Origin: Membranipora membranacea | Taxonomy: Eukaryota > Bryozoa > Gymnolaemata > Cheilostomatida > Membraniporidae | Assembly (NCBI GenBank): GCA_914767715.1 | Contig: OU612070.1 | Coordinates: 18,836,025 to 18,900,024 of the forward strand | Length of the DNA: 64,000 bases | Reading direction: 5' to 3' | Shown: positions 32,901 to 45,500 of the stretch, piece after piece | Numbering within the stretch: the first letter of the stretch is position 1 | Layout of the letters: the number at the start of each line of letters is the position of its first letter | The notes under the pieces: generated by a model | What the model saw: only the letters and a program-made list of their open reading frames with translations | Database searches by the model: none | What the model was told of the DNA's origin: nothing | Made by a program: the position numbers and the translations under genes

Positions 32901-35900
32901 TTGCTTAGGGCGGCATGTATTGCTACCCACCTCATCTTTCAGTGTAGTGAATTCATTCAACTTCTGTATTGTGTACTGTTGGTATATACCCAGACAACTG
33001 AATTGGCTACTTGCCACTATCTTGTATCGCATGTGCTCCTACCACAACTTTTTGGTATTTTTCCTCAGATGCAATGTCTCATAGCTCATATTATTTTGTT
33101 CCTTTTTTTCTCTGTAGGGAACTTGGTATTTAGAGGACTTGAATGGAGCGGTACAGTTAGACCTTTCTAAGACAGAGTTCAGACCTGGCCTGATATGTGA
33201 TAACTCATTTATACTGTGTGAAGGGAATTATGATAATGAGATCTTTGAGGTATCTGGTATTAGTCTCCCTCCTCCAGAGGAAGCTAATGTAACCAGGTAA
33301 GTCTAACGAATAATAGAGAGGTAGAGAAACCTGTCCGGGATCGTGAAATGATGCAAGATTTAAGAACTTTTCGGGAAACAACATGAAATTCATTTGTGAC
33401 ACCATTTTCACGCATCGCGAGAAGACAATTATGAGATTTCACATCCTCTCTAGCGTTACACCATGTTCACACTGATCATGCAATATACTTTTGCATCTTT
33501 TTATGAATTGATTCATGTAGCCCAGTATCCATATAATACGTCTGGTGTGACGATGCAGGGTCATATTCTAGAAATAGGGTGGGTGCATAATAGGCTATTA
33601 GGCTAAATGCGGGAAAGGGACACACGCATCATGAAAAAGTGGTCTCCACTTTAGTGCGAAGTAACAATGTGTGACTAATGCAACTCATATTATCTTGACT
33701 GACCTAGATTTATATTTTGTTGCGACTCATGAACATGGTTGTGAACTATGATGTCGAGAAACACCTGTGTCTGGGAAATCGGCATATACAAGCCTATCCT
33801 GATAAGCTCTATTGTGTGGAGGGGAGCTTTGTTGTTTGTGTTCCCAACCCCCAACAACAAAGATCGTCAGTACAGGCTTGGTATATATATACGTTTGGCA
33901 GTATTTAATCAGTATGAATGTCAAGTTTTTATTATCACTGTTTCCAGGGCCCAGTTTGGAGATACCAACTTTTTTGGCGGTGATTTGACAACATGTGCTG
34001 CTGCTAGTCAAACCCTGAGAGTGAAAGAATCAGAAAATCCTGATGCATTCATGGTGAGTAGAACTGAACGATGGGAGTCATACAGTTGTTGTAGATGTTG
34101 TGCTTATTAGCAATACAAGCTTTGATATGCTTCCAGAGTAAGCGCCCTTGTAATTGTCACACATGGCCGCACTCGCATGTTCGACTTGGTTTTCATATTC
34201 AAATCAAATACATGGCATGGGGATTCGCTGTCAGGTTATTAGGTTGATGAGTTAATAGCAAAATTGCAAATGTACAAAAATAGTGATATTGCAGCCCTGC
34301 CCCCCCCCCTCCTTTGAATGATTCAGGGTTATTCCATTTTGTTTTTTAGTTATCCTGCAATTGAGTCAACATAATTTCGCCCAAAATTATTTTAAACTTT
34401 CACTTTGTCTTCTATTTTCCAGGTATTTCTCTCTAATGTACATCTCGATGATGAAGACGTGATGCAGAGACTGAATGTACTATTTACTGGATATAGTGGA
34501 GTACCTCCGGTAGCTTTTATTATGTGTGGTCCTTTTCTCTCACCTCTAGTCAGACCTGATCCAGCAGCTACACTGCAAGGTATGCTCTCAGGTTCAAATG
34601 GTCAACGTTTTAATTTATAAGCCAGCATTATGTTATTTATTTAATTGAAAAAATACAATATGTACAAAATCTCTATTTATACTGACATGATATTTGGAAA
34701 TAAAGTTTCAAAATGTTCAACATTCAATTTATTTATTCATAAAATTGAATCAGAATGTGTACAAAACATGCTTTATACTACATGATATTTCAAGCTATTT
34801 GAAAAAATCCACTTGAAATTTTAGCCGCAAGGACAAGACCCTGCAATTTGCTCCCTGTTTTCTAGGTTCTGGGCATGTATCCAGGTCTCTAGCCAACCAT
34901 TCTACAAATGTTGACTAGAAAATGAGTAGACAACTTCATTTTTTATTTCTACGCTCACGTTTCCATAACATTGCAGATAGATTTAAAGTCCTGGGTAAGA
35001 TGATAGCCTCAATTCCTAATTTGAAGGATGGCGGTACACAGTTTGTATTCGTACCCGCAATGGGAGACCCAGGCAGCCTCTCAGTCTACCCTCGCCCTCC
35101 TCTACAACCGTCCGTAACAGCACCATTCTCTAAACAGGTATGAATTATCCTTCTCTACAAGACTGGGCTTAGGTTCCATAGTGATAAGATTTACTTGCAA
35201 TCAAATCTGAATTTCTCCAATACTTTTCCCCGGCTCGCTTACAGCTCATTTAACTGGAGTTGCTTTTTTTTTTACCAATTCATGTCATCTAAGCAAAGGT
35301 ATAATGATGCATTAATAATCTCATATTGATCGTTGCTCATATTTACTTATATTAATGTTATATAGTTTTGTTTTATTGTAGGTGAAAGGAGCAGTTTTCG
35401 CCACTAACCCTTGTCGTATACAGTACTGCACTAAAGAGATAGTGGTGTTCAGAGAAGACCTTATATATAAAATGTTCAGATGTCGAGTAAACGAACCAAG
35501 AGAAGACCTTCCAATGCATGTAAGTTAATCAAAAAAATTAATTTAATTCCAGACGAACTCAGGAACTTTCTCACAACCTACCTATTGTATCATTTTCAAT
35601 GAAGTTTAGTAACTAAGCTACCTAATTTTTGAGCAGTGGAAAGTAGATAATACTTTTCATTTAGTCCTATCGGCTAATTTTTTTACTCAAATTTGAGGAA
35701 AAAACCTGCTGACCCCACTGTTTCCAATAAGGTCAATCAGGAGAAAATATGACCGTCACCTATCTCGGAATATTACTCTATGAGGCTGTCATATCATATT
35801 ACAAAATTATTTATTACAAAATATGAGTTGTTTGACGGCATGAAATGAATAAAAATAGAGCAGCATAACAGTTCACTGACAATGATGAAAGAACCTTCTC

Positions 35901-38753
35901 GTAACTGGTTAGGACATGTTAACTCATGTCCCAGTCAAGCCCAGGATGATATATAAAGTTTTCAATCTGAGTTGGTGACTGTTGCTGCGTTCTCAGAACG
36001 CGCCTGTCGCCGTATCACCTAACGGCCTGTGATGAACCGAGCTAAAGATAGGATGCTCCGGCCCTACTTACTGAATTCATGAGCGGCAACCACTTCATGT
36101 AGTTCAGAATCAACTGTGTGAAGTGATTGCTGCTTGTAAATTTTGTATGTTTAAGCTGGATGCGTCCAATGATTAAAAGCTGGCTGTGCATTTGATGTAC
36201 AGCCAATTTCTGAGGCTAGCAGTGGTGATACGGCAGAGTGACAGGCTTGGGTGTGTTAACATCTGACAACAAGTTTGATGGCTTGTTGATTTCTTTTACT
36301 TAAATTAGGCTCGGTGCCATTTTTTCGATGTTTTAGTTCTCACGTACACTGGTATCTACAGCTAGTCTGAGTTTGCTACCTCTGAGTAATATGCCTACCT
36401 ACTGGAACTATGACCAGGCTATGTCACTGTACCCTTTACCTAACCTAGTTGTGACTGCTGACTCATACTTCCCTTTTACTGAGCAGTACTCTGGCTGTAC
36501 TGTCATCAATCCGGTAAGAAAATATTTAAATATCAGATGATAATTAAACTCTTTATTTTGGGCAGACGATATCATCCTGGTCAAATGTTTTACATGATGT
36601 GCATGAGGAATTACGGAAAATGTTGGTGAATGATGAGGTAGAAGCCTCTTTTATTATTTATTGTGCTAGTATAGGAAAGGAACTCTTGATTTCAATTCTG
36701 AAAAAGCCCATATGCATTTGATCAAGTTTAATCAAATTTGCTCCTACCCTACTGGTGAAGCAGCTCCGGCTTGGAGGGGGCAACTCCAAATACAGGCAAA
36801 TTGGATCAAAGTTGAGCTAAATACACATAGTTTGGTAACTTCAGTGCGGGTGTTACGCATCATTGGTGTCATTAGATAGCTTGGAAATTTTAACGTGCAA
36901 GAGTCGGCAATCTAGTGTCACACCTAGCTCAGAGATTTAGATATGGGTGGTCTAATGACACAAGTGATGGCACTTCATTATTGGTGGTCCTTAGCTATTG
37001 GTGTCAATCCATATTATTATTATCTCTACCATTCACTACATTAACAATGTTTTATACAGTTTGCTTTGGGAAAATAACAAAACGCATAGCTACGGTTATT
37101 CTTGTTATTAGGATATTGTGCTGATATTTCACAAATAACCATTATAGTGATAATAGTGATTTCACCTTAATATCTCATTATTAGATAACGGGTTGGAGTT
37201 ATCAGTTCATGCTGTAAATACGTTTAGTCCCTATTAAATTCCCATCTATATTTATAGGTCTAAATTAGAATTTATATATTTAACTTCCTATGTATGTATA
37301 TATATTAATATAGTCTACGCACTGTGCAGGATTTGCTTGGATTTTTCCTCTCATTACTTCTACATTAATCTTACTTCATATAGCCTAGGGTCCAATAATA
37401 CACATTGTATGACCTTTTGTCAATGTCATGAATGACTGCCCTTATTCAAAATGAAAGAAATTCTGGCTGACATTTTCTTCACTACTTGGCAGTGAATATC
37501 TCTGCTCATGGGTATTTCCCAAACATGAGGCTACTTTTCCCAGAGTCTGACTGGAATACTCTCATACCTGGAGCAATATAGTTGGTGGCATGAATAGAAA
37601 TCAATAGATATTGCAGTTTTAGTGCTCCCCTTGATTAACTTATAACACTCAAGAGCAGACAACTCCAGCGAAATCCTGCATTGTTCTCAGACTTTTTCCC
37701 CTCCGGGGGGGGGGGGGGGGGGCGTCGGACAGGGGGCAAAGTCTGGGGGGCTCAGACTAATATTAATACTCACTCACCGTTTTTCTCTTCTCATAAGCAA
37801 ATAGCTTCAAAATTCTATGCGAATCACCAATGTGGTTAAAAAATTATTCCGAGAATAGACATTTTTCCCAGGGTGGAATAAATTTAGTGCATAAAAACGT
37901 GATTTTGGTAACAATGCTGAACAATTGAAAAAGATTTTTGTTTTGTCTGTCAAATCATAGCAGAGCAAAAGTTCATGTTGCAATTGACTTCTGTGTGATT
38001 AATTTTACATTTCAAAGCTCAGAATAATTATCCAGGTCCTGAAAAGTAAAAAGAACAACTGGTAGTATAAAAGTACAAGAAATCACACCACATATGTAAT
38101 AAGCAGATTTCGGTCACATGGCTATTGTTTAAAAGTCCTTTACTTAGATTTGTATCGTGGGAAAGGAAAGTGCTTCTGCAGTTGAAGCTGGCAAAAAATT
38201 ACAATAATATAGTTTATTTCCTTTTGACATGGATATTTTGTAGTTATAAAATAATTATAAAACCCAAAATGGTAGAAAGCCAACAATTAAAATAAATATT
38301 TTCACACAACACAAATTTGCATTGGTTATGGAAATACGATGAAATCATTTTAGGGAGTTCTGACACCTAAATTATTTCTTATAGTCCATTTTAGGTTCAT
38401 ATTAAACTAATTTTTGAAAGAAAAGCGATGATTTTCTCATAAGGAAACTCCTTGATTATTGGGTCATTTCAACAAATTTTTTATCATGTTACATTGTTTT
38501 TGATCAAGTACTTTTTGGGAGCAAGAGTTATTGATGCCTCTGGCACTATTTCAACAATGTCTTCACTCACCAGTCACCGCAGCTAGGGTACCTGTAACCT
38601 CCCAATCCTGTGCCGTGATTTTTTATCCCTGTACGTTTTTGTTTGTTTCAGAGCTCTTTTCCTGGTCATAAGTTCTCCTTCAAAGTTTACTACCCAGCTA
38701 GCAACGAGATTGAAGACAGCGTGGTCACCGATGATATGCTGCTAAACAGCTGA
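29908..38753 (+). CDS. POLE2: POLE2, DNA polymerase epsilon subunit 2, complete 12-exon gene with an apparent frameshift in exon 1
   Basis: This is the non-catalytic B subunit of nuclear DNA polymerase epsilon (leading-strand replication). It binds the C-terminus of the catalytic subunit. Exons: 29908-29986, 30706-30806, 31180-31333, 31669-31819, 32477-32560, 33118-33296, 33948-34053, 34423-34579, 34977-35137, 35382-35519, 36337-36513, 38652-38753. All introns are GT-AG and every junction from exon 2 onward is phase-compatible. The coding sum is 1589 nt, one short of 530 codons; with that base it gives 529 aa, against 527 in human. Order along the protein: N-terminal helical domain, OB fold, inactive calcineurin-like phosphodiesterase domain. 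Recognisable motifs are NFFGG, VFLSNVHLDDEDV, NPCRIQYCTKE and FREDL. Exon 1 as written meets TAA before its donor, so this copy is either a pseudogene or carries a sequence error. Confidence 0.92.
30706..31819 (+). CDS. POLE2: POLE2 exons 2-4: N-terminal helical domain
   Basis: Exons 30706-30806, 31180-31333 and 31669-31819, about residues 28-162. Exon 2 carries DSLKYLVEVF (human EAIKYLTEAL). Exon 3 carries FDVISAFDAPRYIYDREQQKF (human FNIIGAFDIPRFVYNSERKKF). Exon 4 carries LFPGESDELANHFRNRY (human LFGTPRDKAEMFRERY). Junction phases are 2, 1, 2 and 0. The exon 4 donor is GTATTG, weaker than the GTAAGT-type donors of most introns here. Confidence 0.9.
30911..31030. repeat. Dispersed repeat, member B (POLE2 intron 2)
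   Basis: Related to 26813-26935 with roughly three-quarters of bases matching by eye. Same orientation. Confidence 0.65.
31385..31414. repeat. 13-bp perfect hairpin in POLE2 intron 3
   Basis: GTCTATGGATTAT (31385-31397) and ATAATCCATAGAC (31402-31414) are exact inverted copies around the tetraloop CTCA, about 50 nt after the exon 3 donor. Confidence 0.88.
32477..34053 (+). CDS. POLE2: POLE2 exons 5-7: OB fold and linker
   Basis: Exons 32477-32560, 33118-33296 and 33948-34053, about residues 163-285. Visible matches to the family are VFGMITQLK, GTWYLEDLNGAVQLDLSK and DTNFFGG. This region corresponds to the OB fold that packs on the phosphodiesterase-like domain in B subunits of replicative polymerases. 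Intron 6 (33297-33947) holds a foldback sequence that produces spurious open frames on both strands. Confidence 0.92.
33784..33890. repeat. Foldback sequence in POLE2 intron 6
   Basis: Nested inverted repeats: ATATACAAGCCT with AGGCTTGGTATATAT, then CCTGA with TCAGTA, and an inner AGCTTTGTTGTT with AACAACAAAG. It is a small foldback element and explains the overlapping spurious frames on both strands. Confidence 0.7.
34423..38753 (+). CDS. POLE2: POLE2 exons 8-12: inactive phosphodiesterase-like domain and C-terminus
   Basis: Exons 34423-34579, 34977-35137, 35382-35519, 36337-36513 and 38652-38753, about residues 286-529. Motifs are VFLSNVHLDDEDV, FTGYSGVPP, FVFVPAMGDPG, TNPCRIQYCTKEIVVFREDL, YPLPNLVVTADSY and CTVINP, followed by FSFKVYYP. 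The metal-binding residues of true calcineurin-like phosphodiesterases are not kept, as expected for eukaryotic B subunits. Exon 11 from 36470 onward, and exon 12, are the parts also present in the copy at the left edge of the window. Confidence 0.93.
34632..34810. repeat. Imperfect tandem duplication in POLE2 intron 8
   Basis: ATTTATTTAATTGAA, ATGTACAAAA, TTTATACT and CATGATATTT recur in the same order about 100 bp apart. It is an old local duplication, with no coding sign. Confidence 0.7.
37311..37759. mobile_element. 449-bp inverted-repeat element inserted only in copy 2 (last POLE2 intron)
   Basis: Starts TAGTCT and ends AGACTA, 6-bp terminal inverted repeats, and is flanked by the 9-bp direct repeat ATATTAATA (37302-37310 and 37760-37768). 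The empty site in copy 1 (near 918-930) has a single ATATTAATA, which confirms insertion. A run of 18 G lies at 37705-37722. A 9-bp duplication is seen in Mutator-like elements, but the AT-rich site could be read as shorter. There is no open frame of note. Confidence 0.85.
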
Positions 38754-39495
38754 AAACTCTCGTAGATATGAATGGATTATCAACTCTGTAGATATGCAGA
38801 AAGACGCAATGTTTTGGAGAGAAGGTGTTCTATATTACATTTTGTGGTCACAAAATACTCGACGAGAAGACAACTCCCAATAGGGGTCCATGATTATTTT
38901 TTTCTTTGATAACTCGAACGCTTTGAGTTTTCTTCTGTTCAATTTATGGGTCAGGTCTTATTTTTTATTTGACCGATATTGAAAGACCAACCTTCATTGC
39001 ATGAACATGAAAGGAGCAAATGTTAGAATTTTATAGGCTTTTTTGTCACCCTGCTCAAGGCCACCTTTTGTTTTGTGACCCTGTTGTGTAAATTCTCAAT
39101 GGAAAATTTTTTACAACTCATTATTTATTACATGATCACTAATGACCCACTTGAGAATTTTGAAAATCTGCCAGAATCTGTCTTTTGGTGTCAAATTAGA
39201 GGTCATCAAAACTATTATGTAGCATATTTTTCTTGAAGGACACAATTTCTGGCCTCATATAAACAATAGTGACAATATAAGTGAGAAAGCAGAAGAAATC
39301 ATTTCCTAGTAATTGTGTTCACAAAGGGTGTTAACGGGCTTTGTGCCAAATTGAACTTTTTCTTCCATTTATTTAGCAGGGATTTTAAATATTTTATGGC
39401 AGGATTTTCTTTACTCCACCTTAAATTACACAATTCATATCCTGTTGTTGAGTTTCCCTTATTTGGCCTCGACCTCGGGTTCCACGCCCACTGGC

Positions 39496-39501
39496 AATAA
39501 A
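39496..39501 (+). other. Possible POLE2 polyadenylation signal, complete copy
   Basis: AATAAA about 740 nt after the stop at 38753, at the position matching 2653 in copy 1. Confidence 0.3.
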
Positions 39502-42500
39502 ATACCGATTTTCAGGAAAAATGAAAATCGAAAAAACAAGTTGTTGTGTTTTTAAAAGATTTCTTTTCGATTGCTGCGCCAAAATTAGGGCTTCTAAGAA
39601 ACGCATGATTCTAAAGTACTAGGTCACCCAAAGGTAAACTTTGTCAAAATAAACACAATCTTATACTTGGAAATTTGCAGGTTTTATGTTATGTTATGTT
39701 AGCGAGGTAGCTAAACTTCAGGCAGGAGTAGGATAACACCTAACGGGTAGAGAATTCGAATTCTAAAATATATCATTTAGACTGAACAAAATTCATCAAT
39801 GCTACATAGCATGACACATTTCCCGAAATGGGCGAGTTGCATTTAGTTTTAAAAGGTTTCAACCTTTATACTCTCATATCAATTTTAATCTATTTCTGTA
39901 TGACAACAATTTTCTGTGAATAACTGGGAATTTATAAAAAATTATCTTTAGCTGGTCAGCTATCTGTCAAAGGGCACAATGTCAAAAATATCGCTTCACG
40001 TGATAGGCGAAGAAATGGGCATGTCACAACTTACTTTTTATTCACCATGGTAGCCATAACATTTTAGAAAATGGCAAGAACACAAAAACATCAACATTAA
40101 ATCCTGCTGCCAAACCACAATGCAAAGATTTATATAGATCATATTGTATTCTTACATAATGATTTGCACAGCTTCAATCAATATTTTTTGCTTTTTACAC
40201 CAGTTTTGACTAGAACATCCGCATTCATACGCATACATGTTTCTAGCAAATTAGTTCTGTTTTCAATTTCCACAATTGGAGCGCAAGTATGGATGTATGT
40301 ATTTATGAGCTCAATTTGATTGGAGAGTAAATGACTTTTGTTGAGAACACTACCACTAGGTAATGGGCATCTGTGATCTGGTTGCTACGAGCATGCATCC
40401 TTGATTAAATTTCAGTACAGTATTGGAATTAACTTTGACTATTTCAATTATGGTATACTACCTGAGTGTAAATGATGTTTTATATCAGAATATATAGTAT
40501 GCTTTCTCCTTTTTGCCTGGATTTGAAGTTGCTTCCCCATTATCATATCGGCTTTCATTTATACAGCCAAGGGTAAAAATTGAGAGAACTTGATATAGCC
40601 TGTTGTCAATCTGTCTGTATCATGAGTCAATGGAAGTTGGTAGAGATAAGTCCCAGTTCTTCGCTTGTTTTTAGTGGTTTTTGCCTATTTGTTTGGCTCC
40701 GTATCCATTTCGCAGAAGCAAAACGTTGTAACTCATTATCATTATTAAGTTTAGGGGCAAGGCAGCTGGTATCAGTCGAAGTCAATCAGCCAGAAAATTT
40801 ATCAGCACAAAAGGGGTTAACTTTCCCATTTCTGGCTTTATTTTCACATCTTACGGGACGAATACGCAATAATGTGCTGCTCAAGCCTTTACACTAACTC
40901 TGTTTTTTTGTGAAAAACGCCCATATTTGTTTGCAATATCCGGTCCATCCTAGTTTTTGACTTATCTACTTTAATCCTTGTAACACTGCCGTGCCATAGG
41001 CCCCGTAACCATAGCTGAGTCTCCACATGGGTACAGAAGTTATATAACAATATTATCTGCACACGTTACGCGCAAACAATGCTGCCACACTTTGTAGCAA
41101 TCTGCTCAACTTAAATCAAAACGCAGCTTATATTCATAACGAACCTGATGTTTTACATATTATGATCTTGGATTTATAGGGTATAGATGGGTCTTGACAT
41201 TTGAGCACACGAAGAGCACTTAAATGAGTCTTAAACAGTCATCATCTTGAGGCTAATTGGCAGCGTAAACGTCATGTTATGAATATGATTCGTCGTAAAT
41301 CTACCATCAACCTTATTATTTTTGTTTTCCTTTTTTTCATTGTGTCGGCTAGCTGTGATTTTAACTAAGTTCAGCAGGAAATAACACCCTATAACATCTG
41401 CTAGTTGTGTCGGAGTTTTAGTTTTTGCGGATTTTTGTCTCTAGCTTTTGTTAGAGGTAAGTTTTTTGTTACGATCAACACTCTCCTCTCATACTGGGTT
41501 GAAGGGTGAATGTACTTTTTTATCCCACCTCGATTTGTATAAATCACAAAATTCTTTCTGGAGTTTGCCCTTTATTGATTGTCAGCCAAGTCTTTCTTTC
41601 AGCTTGACAACTGCTGATATTTTAGGAGCATAATTATTATCCAATCTCAATTTCCCCCAGGTCCTTTTTTGCATTGCCAACCACAAATTATGTTCATTTG
41701 ATATTTTGATGAAGATGCTAACAAAAACAGAAGGCAGCAGTGTAGATCGAAATTTGCCTATCAATGGAAATGACATCCAAACATCACCAAGTAAACGGGC
41801 TTTCAATTGAAGATCTGTTTTGCAAACATGACATTTCGTCGTATTGATTTTGTTTTTCTTTTCGGTAATAAAGAGCTTTGGTGAACTTCCTATTATTACA
41901 CATTAGTTATTTTCGCTCAGCAGGCAAGCAGCGGACACTTACAGGTCAAGAAAAAGAACAGCAGGAAAGGTAAGTAGATCATAGTTGACAGGTTGTTACC
42001 TGTGACACTTTATTGGTTTGATTTTCAGAGGATTAATGCTCTTCTTTTTTAGCAGCTATCAAAGTCAGAACCCTACAAAAGTTTATGTACCAGGCAGGGC
42101 ATTTTGACAGGCATCTACCCGGTTGCATAAATGAGGAAAGTTTGTTACAAAGTTATCACATGTTATAATTATTTCAGTTTTCCTATTACCAACTTCCCTT
42201 ATAACTTCATGTAAAACCCTACTGTCATTCGTCATTTCGGTATCCTAAAAATTGTTTTCACCCGGATTTTGATATCATACAAGTTCAGGGTTACATAAAA
42301 ATCCCACCCCTCACTGATTTCAAGCTAACTCAGATCCTATTTTTGTTTTGTAACATTTTTAATGGCATCAGCAGCAAACGTACGACAGCTGAGTTTTTTG
42401 CTCCACTTCCTGTTGAAAGCTGATACTCCAGTACTGTGGTTAATTTCAGCTGACTTTATCTCAGCTTGGTATTCATAATTTATGTGTTTATCCTCACTTC

Positions 42501-45500
42501 ATTCGCTGTCACCTCAACGCATTTAGGTGCTAATCTAATGAGCCACAGTGGAATACAATACCCCTCCTTGACAAAGTGTGACAAGCCTGCGATGTTACTG
42601 TATCTGCTGGCTAACTGTTAGTATGTTTGTACAGTGTGTAGGGCACAAGACCTCATCAATTGCCACGTGCCACTTGATAGAGCAATTCAACTCTTGATAA
42701 CAAAACCCTTATCCATGGCTTTATCCGTATCAAGTATCATTTGGATTATTACCTACATTTGTGTTGGGTTCCCCATAGCACCATTCTATTCATATAAATG
42801 CAGCTAGCCTTAAATTTTGTAGAACCAGAATGTGAGAGTTTGATTTTATGCCATTAAATTTTCTGTCATCTATCCGCCACGTGTTTGGTTACTGTATCTT
42901 TGACAAAATCGCAATAGTAGGCAGATGTCCATTTCTTGTTAGCTAACAAAAATTTTCTTCCTTCCAAGATAGCTGTATGTTCAACAACGTGAGGCATATG
43001 TCTCACATCAAAGCTAAGAAATTTACTTGTCTTTCAAAATATCAAACTTTTCAAAATAAATGCTGCCTTTGACAGATTTTTCGCTTACCTAGGGGAAACC
43101 TTGAAAGGTGTGCCCTCATTGTATCGATACTATAGATTTGACTGCAGTGAGTGAATAGTGGACTTATAGGTATGAAGTATCAACCCTAATCAGAATATGA
43201 GGTAGCCAGTCAGTACATATCATCTCAAGATGGTCCCGTATCTCCCTCCTCTCCAGTAATCATTTCAGTTATTGAGAATTTAACTGCTAGTTGAAGGGGT
43301 TACCTACACATAGTAATATGGCGATAAGACTGTGTATGGTAATCTTTGGTGAGTATCAAGATATTAGCCCCTAAACTTGTAAATAAACCATGCCAAATTT
43401 GGGATATGTAAAGATTCAAAGAATTCAAACATTTTTTGACATTTATTTTGCTTTGATTTGTTAATTTTTGAAGTCCCCAAACAATCAATTCCACATAGGT
43501 CTCACTCTCTTTTTAACATCATACGCTTCTATATTTCATTTTGCTACCTCTAAACACGGAGTTATCAATAATGAGATGGTATGCCCAGCTGACTATACGA
43601 GGTATAATTAAGACTCGGAGGAGGTAACTCTACCTGAAAAGAGACGCCTTTTGTTGGTATTCAGCATAGCGATATAGTTTGGGACCCAAACCTCCTGGAT
43701 ATGCTGAGCTCCATAGTAACATCGTCTTCCCTTCCACCCCCTATTTATGGTCACAACTCTTGAACTTGAGCTGTGTTGTTTATGTTGTTTGTACTGCAGT
43801 TCCACTTTTTCCCATTTGATTCACTGCGTAAGAAGACTTGAGGAACTTTGAACACAACTTGATATGAAACCTCAGTTCAACTTGCAACTTTTCAACACTG
43901 GCTGCACCAGAATTCAGTTCTCACCGTAATCTGCATGTCGTACTTATCTTCTCTTTGGTTGAGCTGTCAAAACAGGTATGACACAGCTCATCAAGAGAGC
44001 ACCTTGTGACACCTTCGCCACAAATAGATTTGATTTCAATAAACACAACTCCTTGTCTCCTAAGTGTGGGAAAGTGGAAACGGGAAACATGTCACTTTTT
44101 AAAACTGTTGATGGGACTTTCAAAACAAGCACCAAAGTCATTGCAACATGGGGTTGAGAACTGGCAAAAGTTTCTAGGATCTGATTAAGGAGTTTTTTTA
44201 TTTTTTGTTTCATCCATATTGTCACCCTAACATGATGTGGTGAGGTCATAGAAATGTGATGACACAAAGATTGTAAACATATTTTTGAGCCCCAGACAAG
44301 TTGGGACCCTCTCTGAAAGTGTCGATTAGCAGAGGTATAGTAGTGATTGCCCTGCAGGTACTTGAATTCCCAAAGCTTGGTCAGAAACGGTCCTAAAAAA
44401 TTGGAAATTGCTCCGTTCCTGGCTTCCTAGAAATCTACCTTGTATTGACATTGCTGGCCGCATCCGATGACCCCTTCCTATGACTTAGCTAGGCTGCCAG
44501 CTTGAGGGCACTAGCAAACAGCACCGATGGGGGGGGGGACGTAACAAATCCCAATTGGAGATGTTGGAGCCCTCAAATTACCTAGCTCCTTACCTAGCCA
44601 TGGTGCCATAACCTCTAGGGCCCAGAGGACTTTTCTCCCCCTCATAGTTTCAGGTTACTCCTAGCAAGCATCCAATTAATTGTGTTATCCTATGGAAAGA
44701 GCTTTCAATTTTTCCGAAATCAAAATTTTAACGAGCTGCCCTAAAATTAAAATTAAAGGTCTGTAGGATGTGCACAAACTAAGGACCCTAGCAATACCAA
44801 CAAGACTATATTTGTCATCGAAAGAGTGGTGTCAAATAAATCTAAAGCAGGATTCATTCGAGTGTTCATGCTATGTTTGTTGCTGTTGCCTCATCAATGC
44901 AGCAGATTAGACATTTATAATCCACCCACCTAAATGCCTAATCCATACCAACTGCTCCTAAATTCCCAAAATCTCTCTGACACCCACCATGATACCAGAT
45001 TTCAGTACACAACAAAGCAAGATGCAGTCATCATGTATTAGTCAGAAGCTAATCAAGCCTTTATATCATGAATTTTATTGGTTTTATTCAGCCCTTATCC
45101 GTATATGATCTCTTTAATGCTGCTATCTCAAATGCACTTGTCCTATCGGGGTCTCAAGATAAAAACATAATTAAAATGTATGTCATCCTTATAATCCGTT
45201 GTATTTGCCCTATCAAAGTACATCAATACCTCTATGCTCCAATAAATACCTCCCAACACCGCTATACAGCCAATCATACAGGGCACTGAGGATGACAATA
45301 TTCTTGTGTAGATCTTCAGATATTGATGGTATTTTTATTTACATGTTTCCCTATACTATATCATGTGTATATAACACACTATGTGGCATTGTTAATGTTC
45401 ATTCTATGGCAACTTATCCGACATGCAACTCTAAGTTTGACATTGGTGAAACAACTGTTCGCGAACAAAAGCAGCACGATATTGGCTTATCCGTCATTGG

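Noticed and set aside
33727-34110. Overlapping open frames on both strands near 33.7-34.1 kb as an extra gene
   Set aside because: They cover a foldback repeat and POLE2 exon 7 read with flanking intron. The true exon is 33948-34053.
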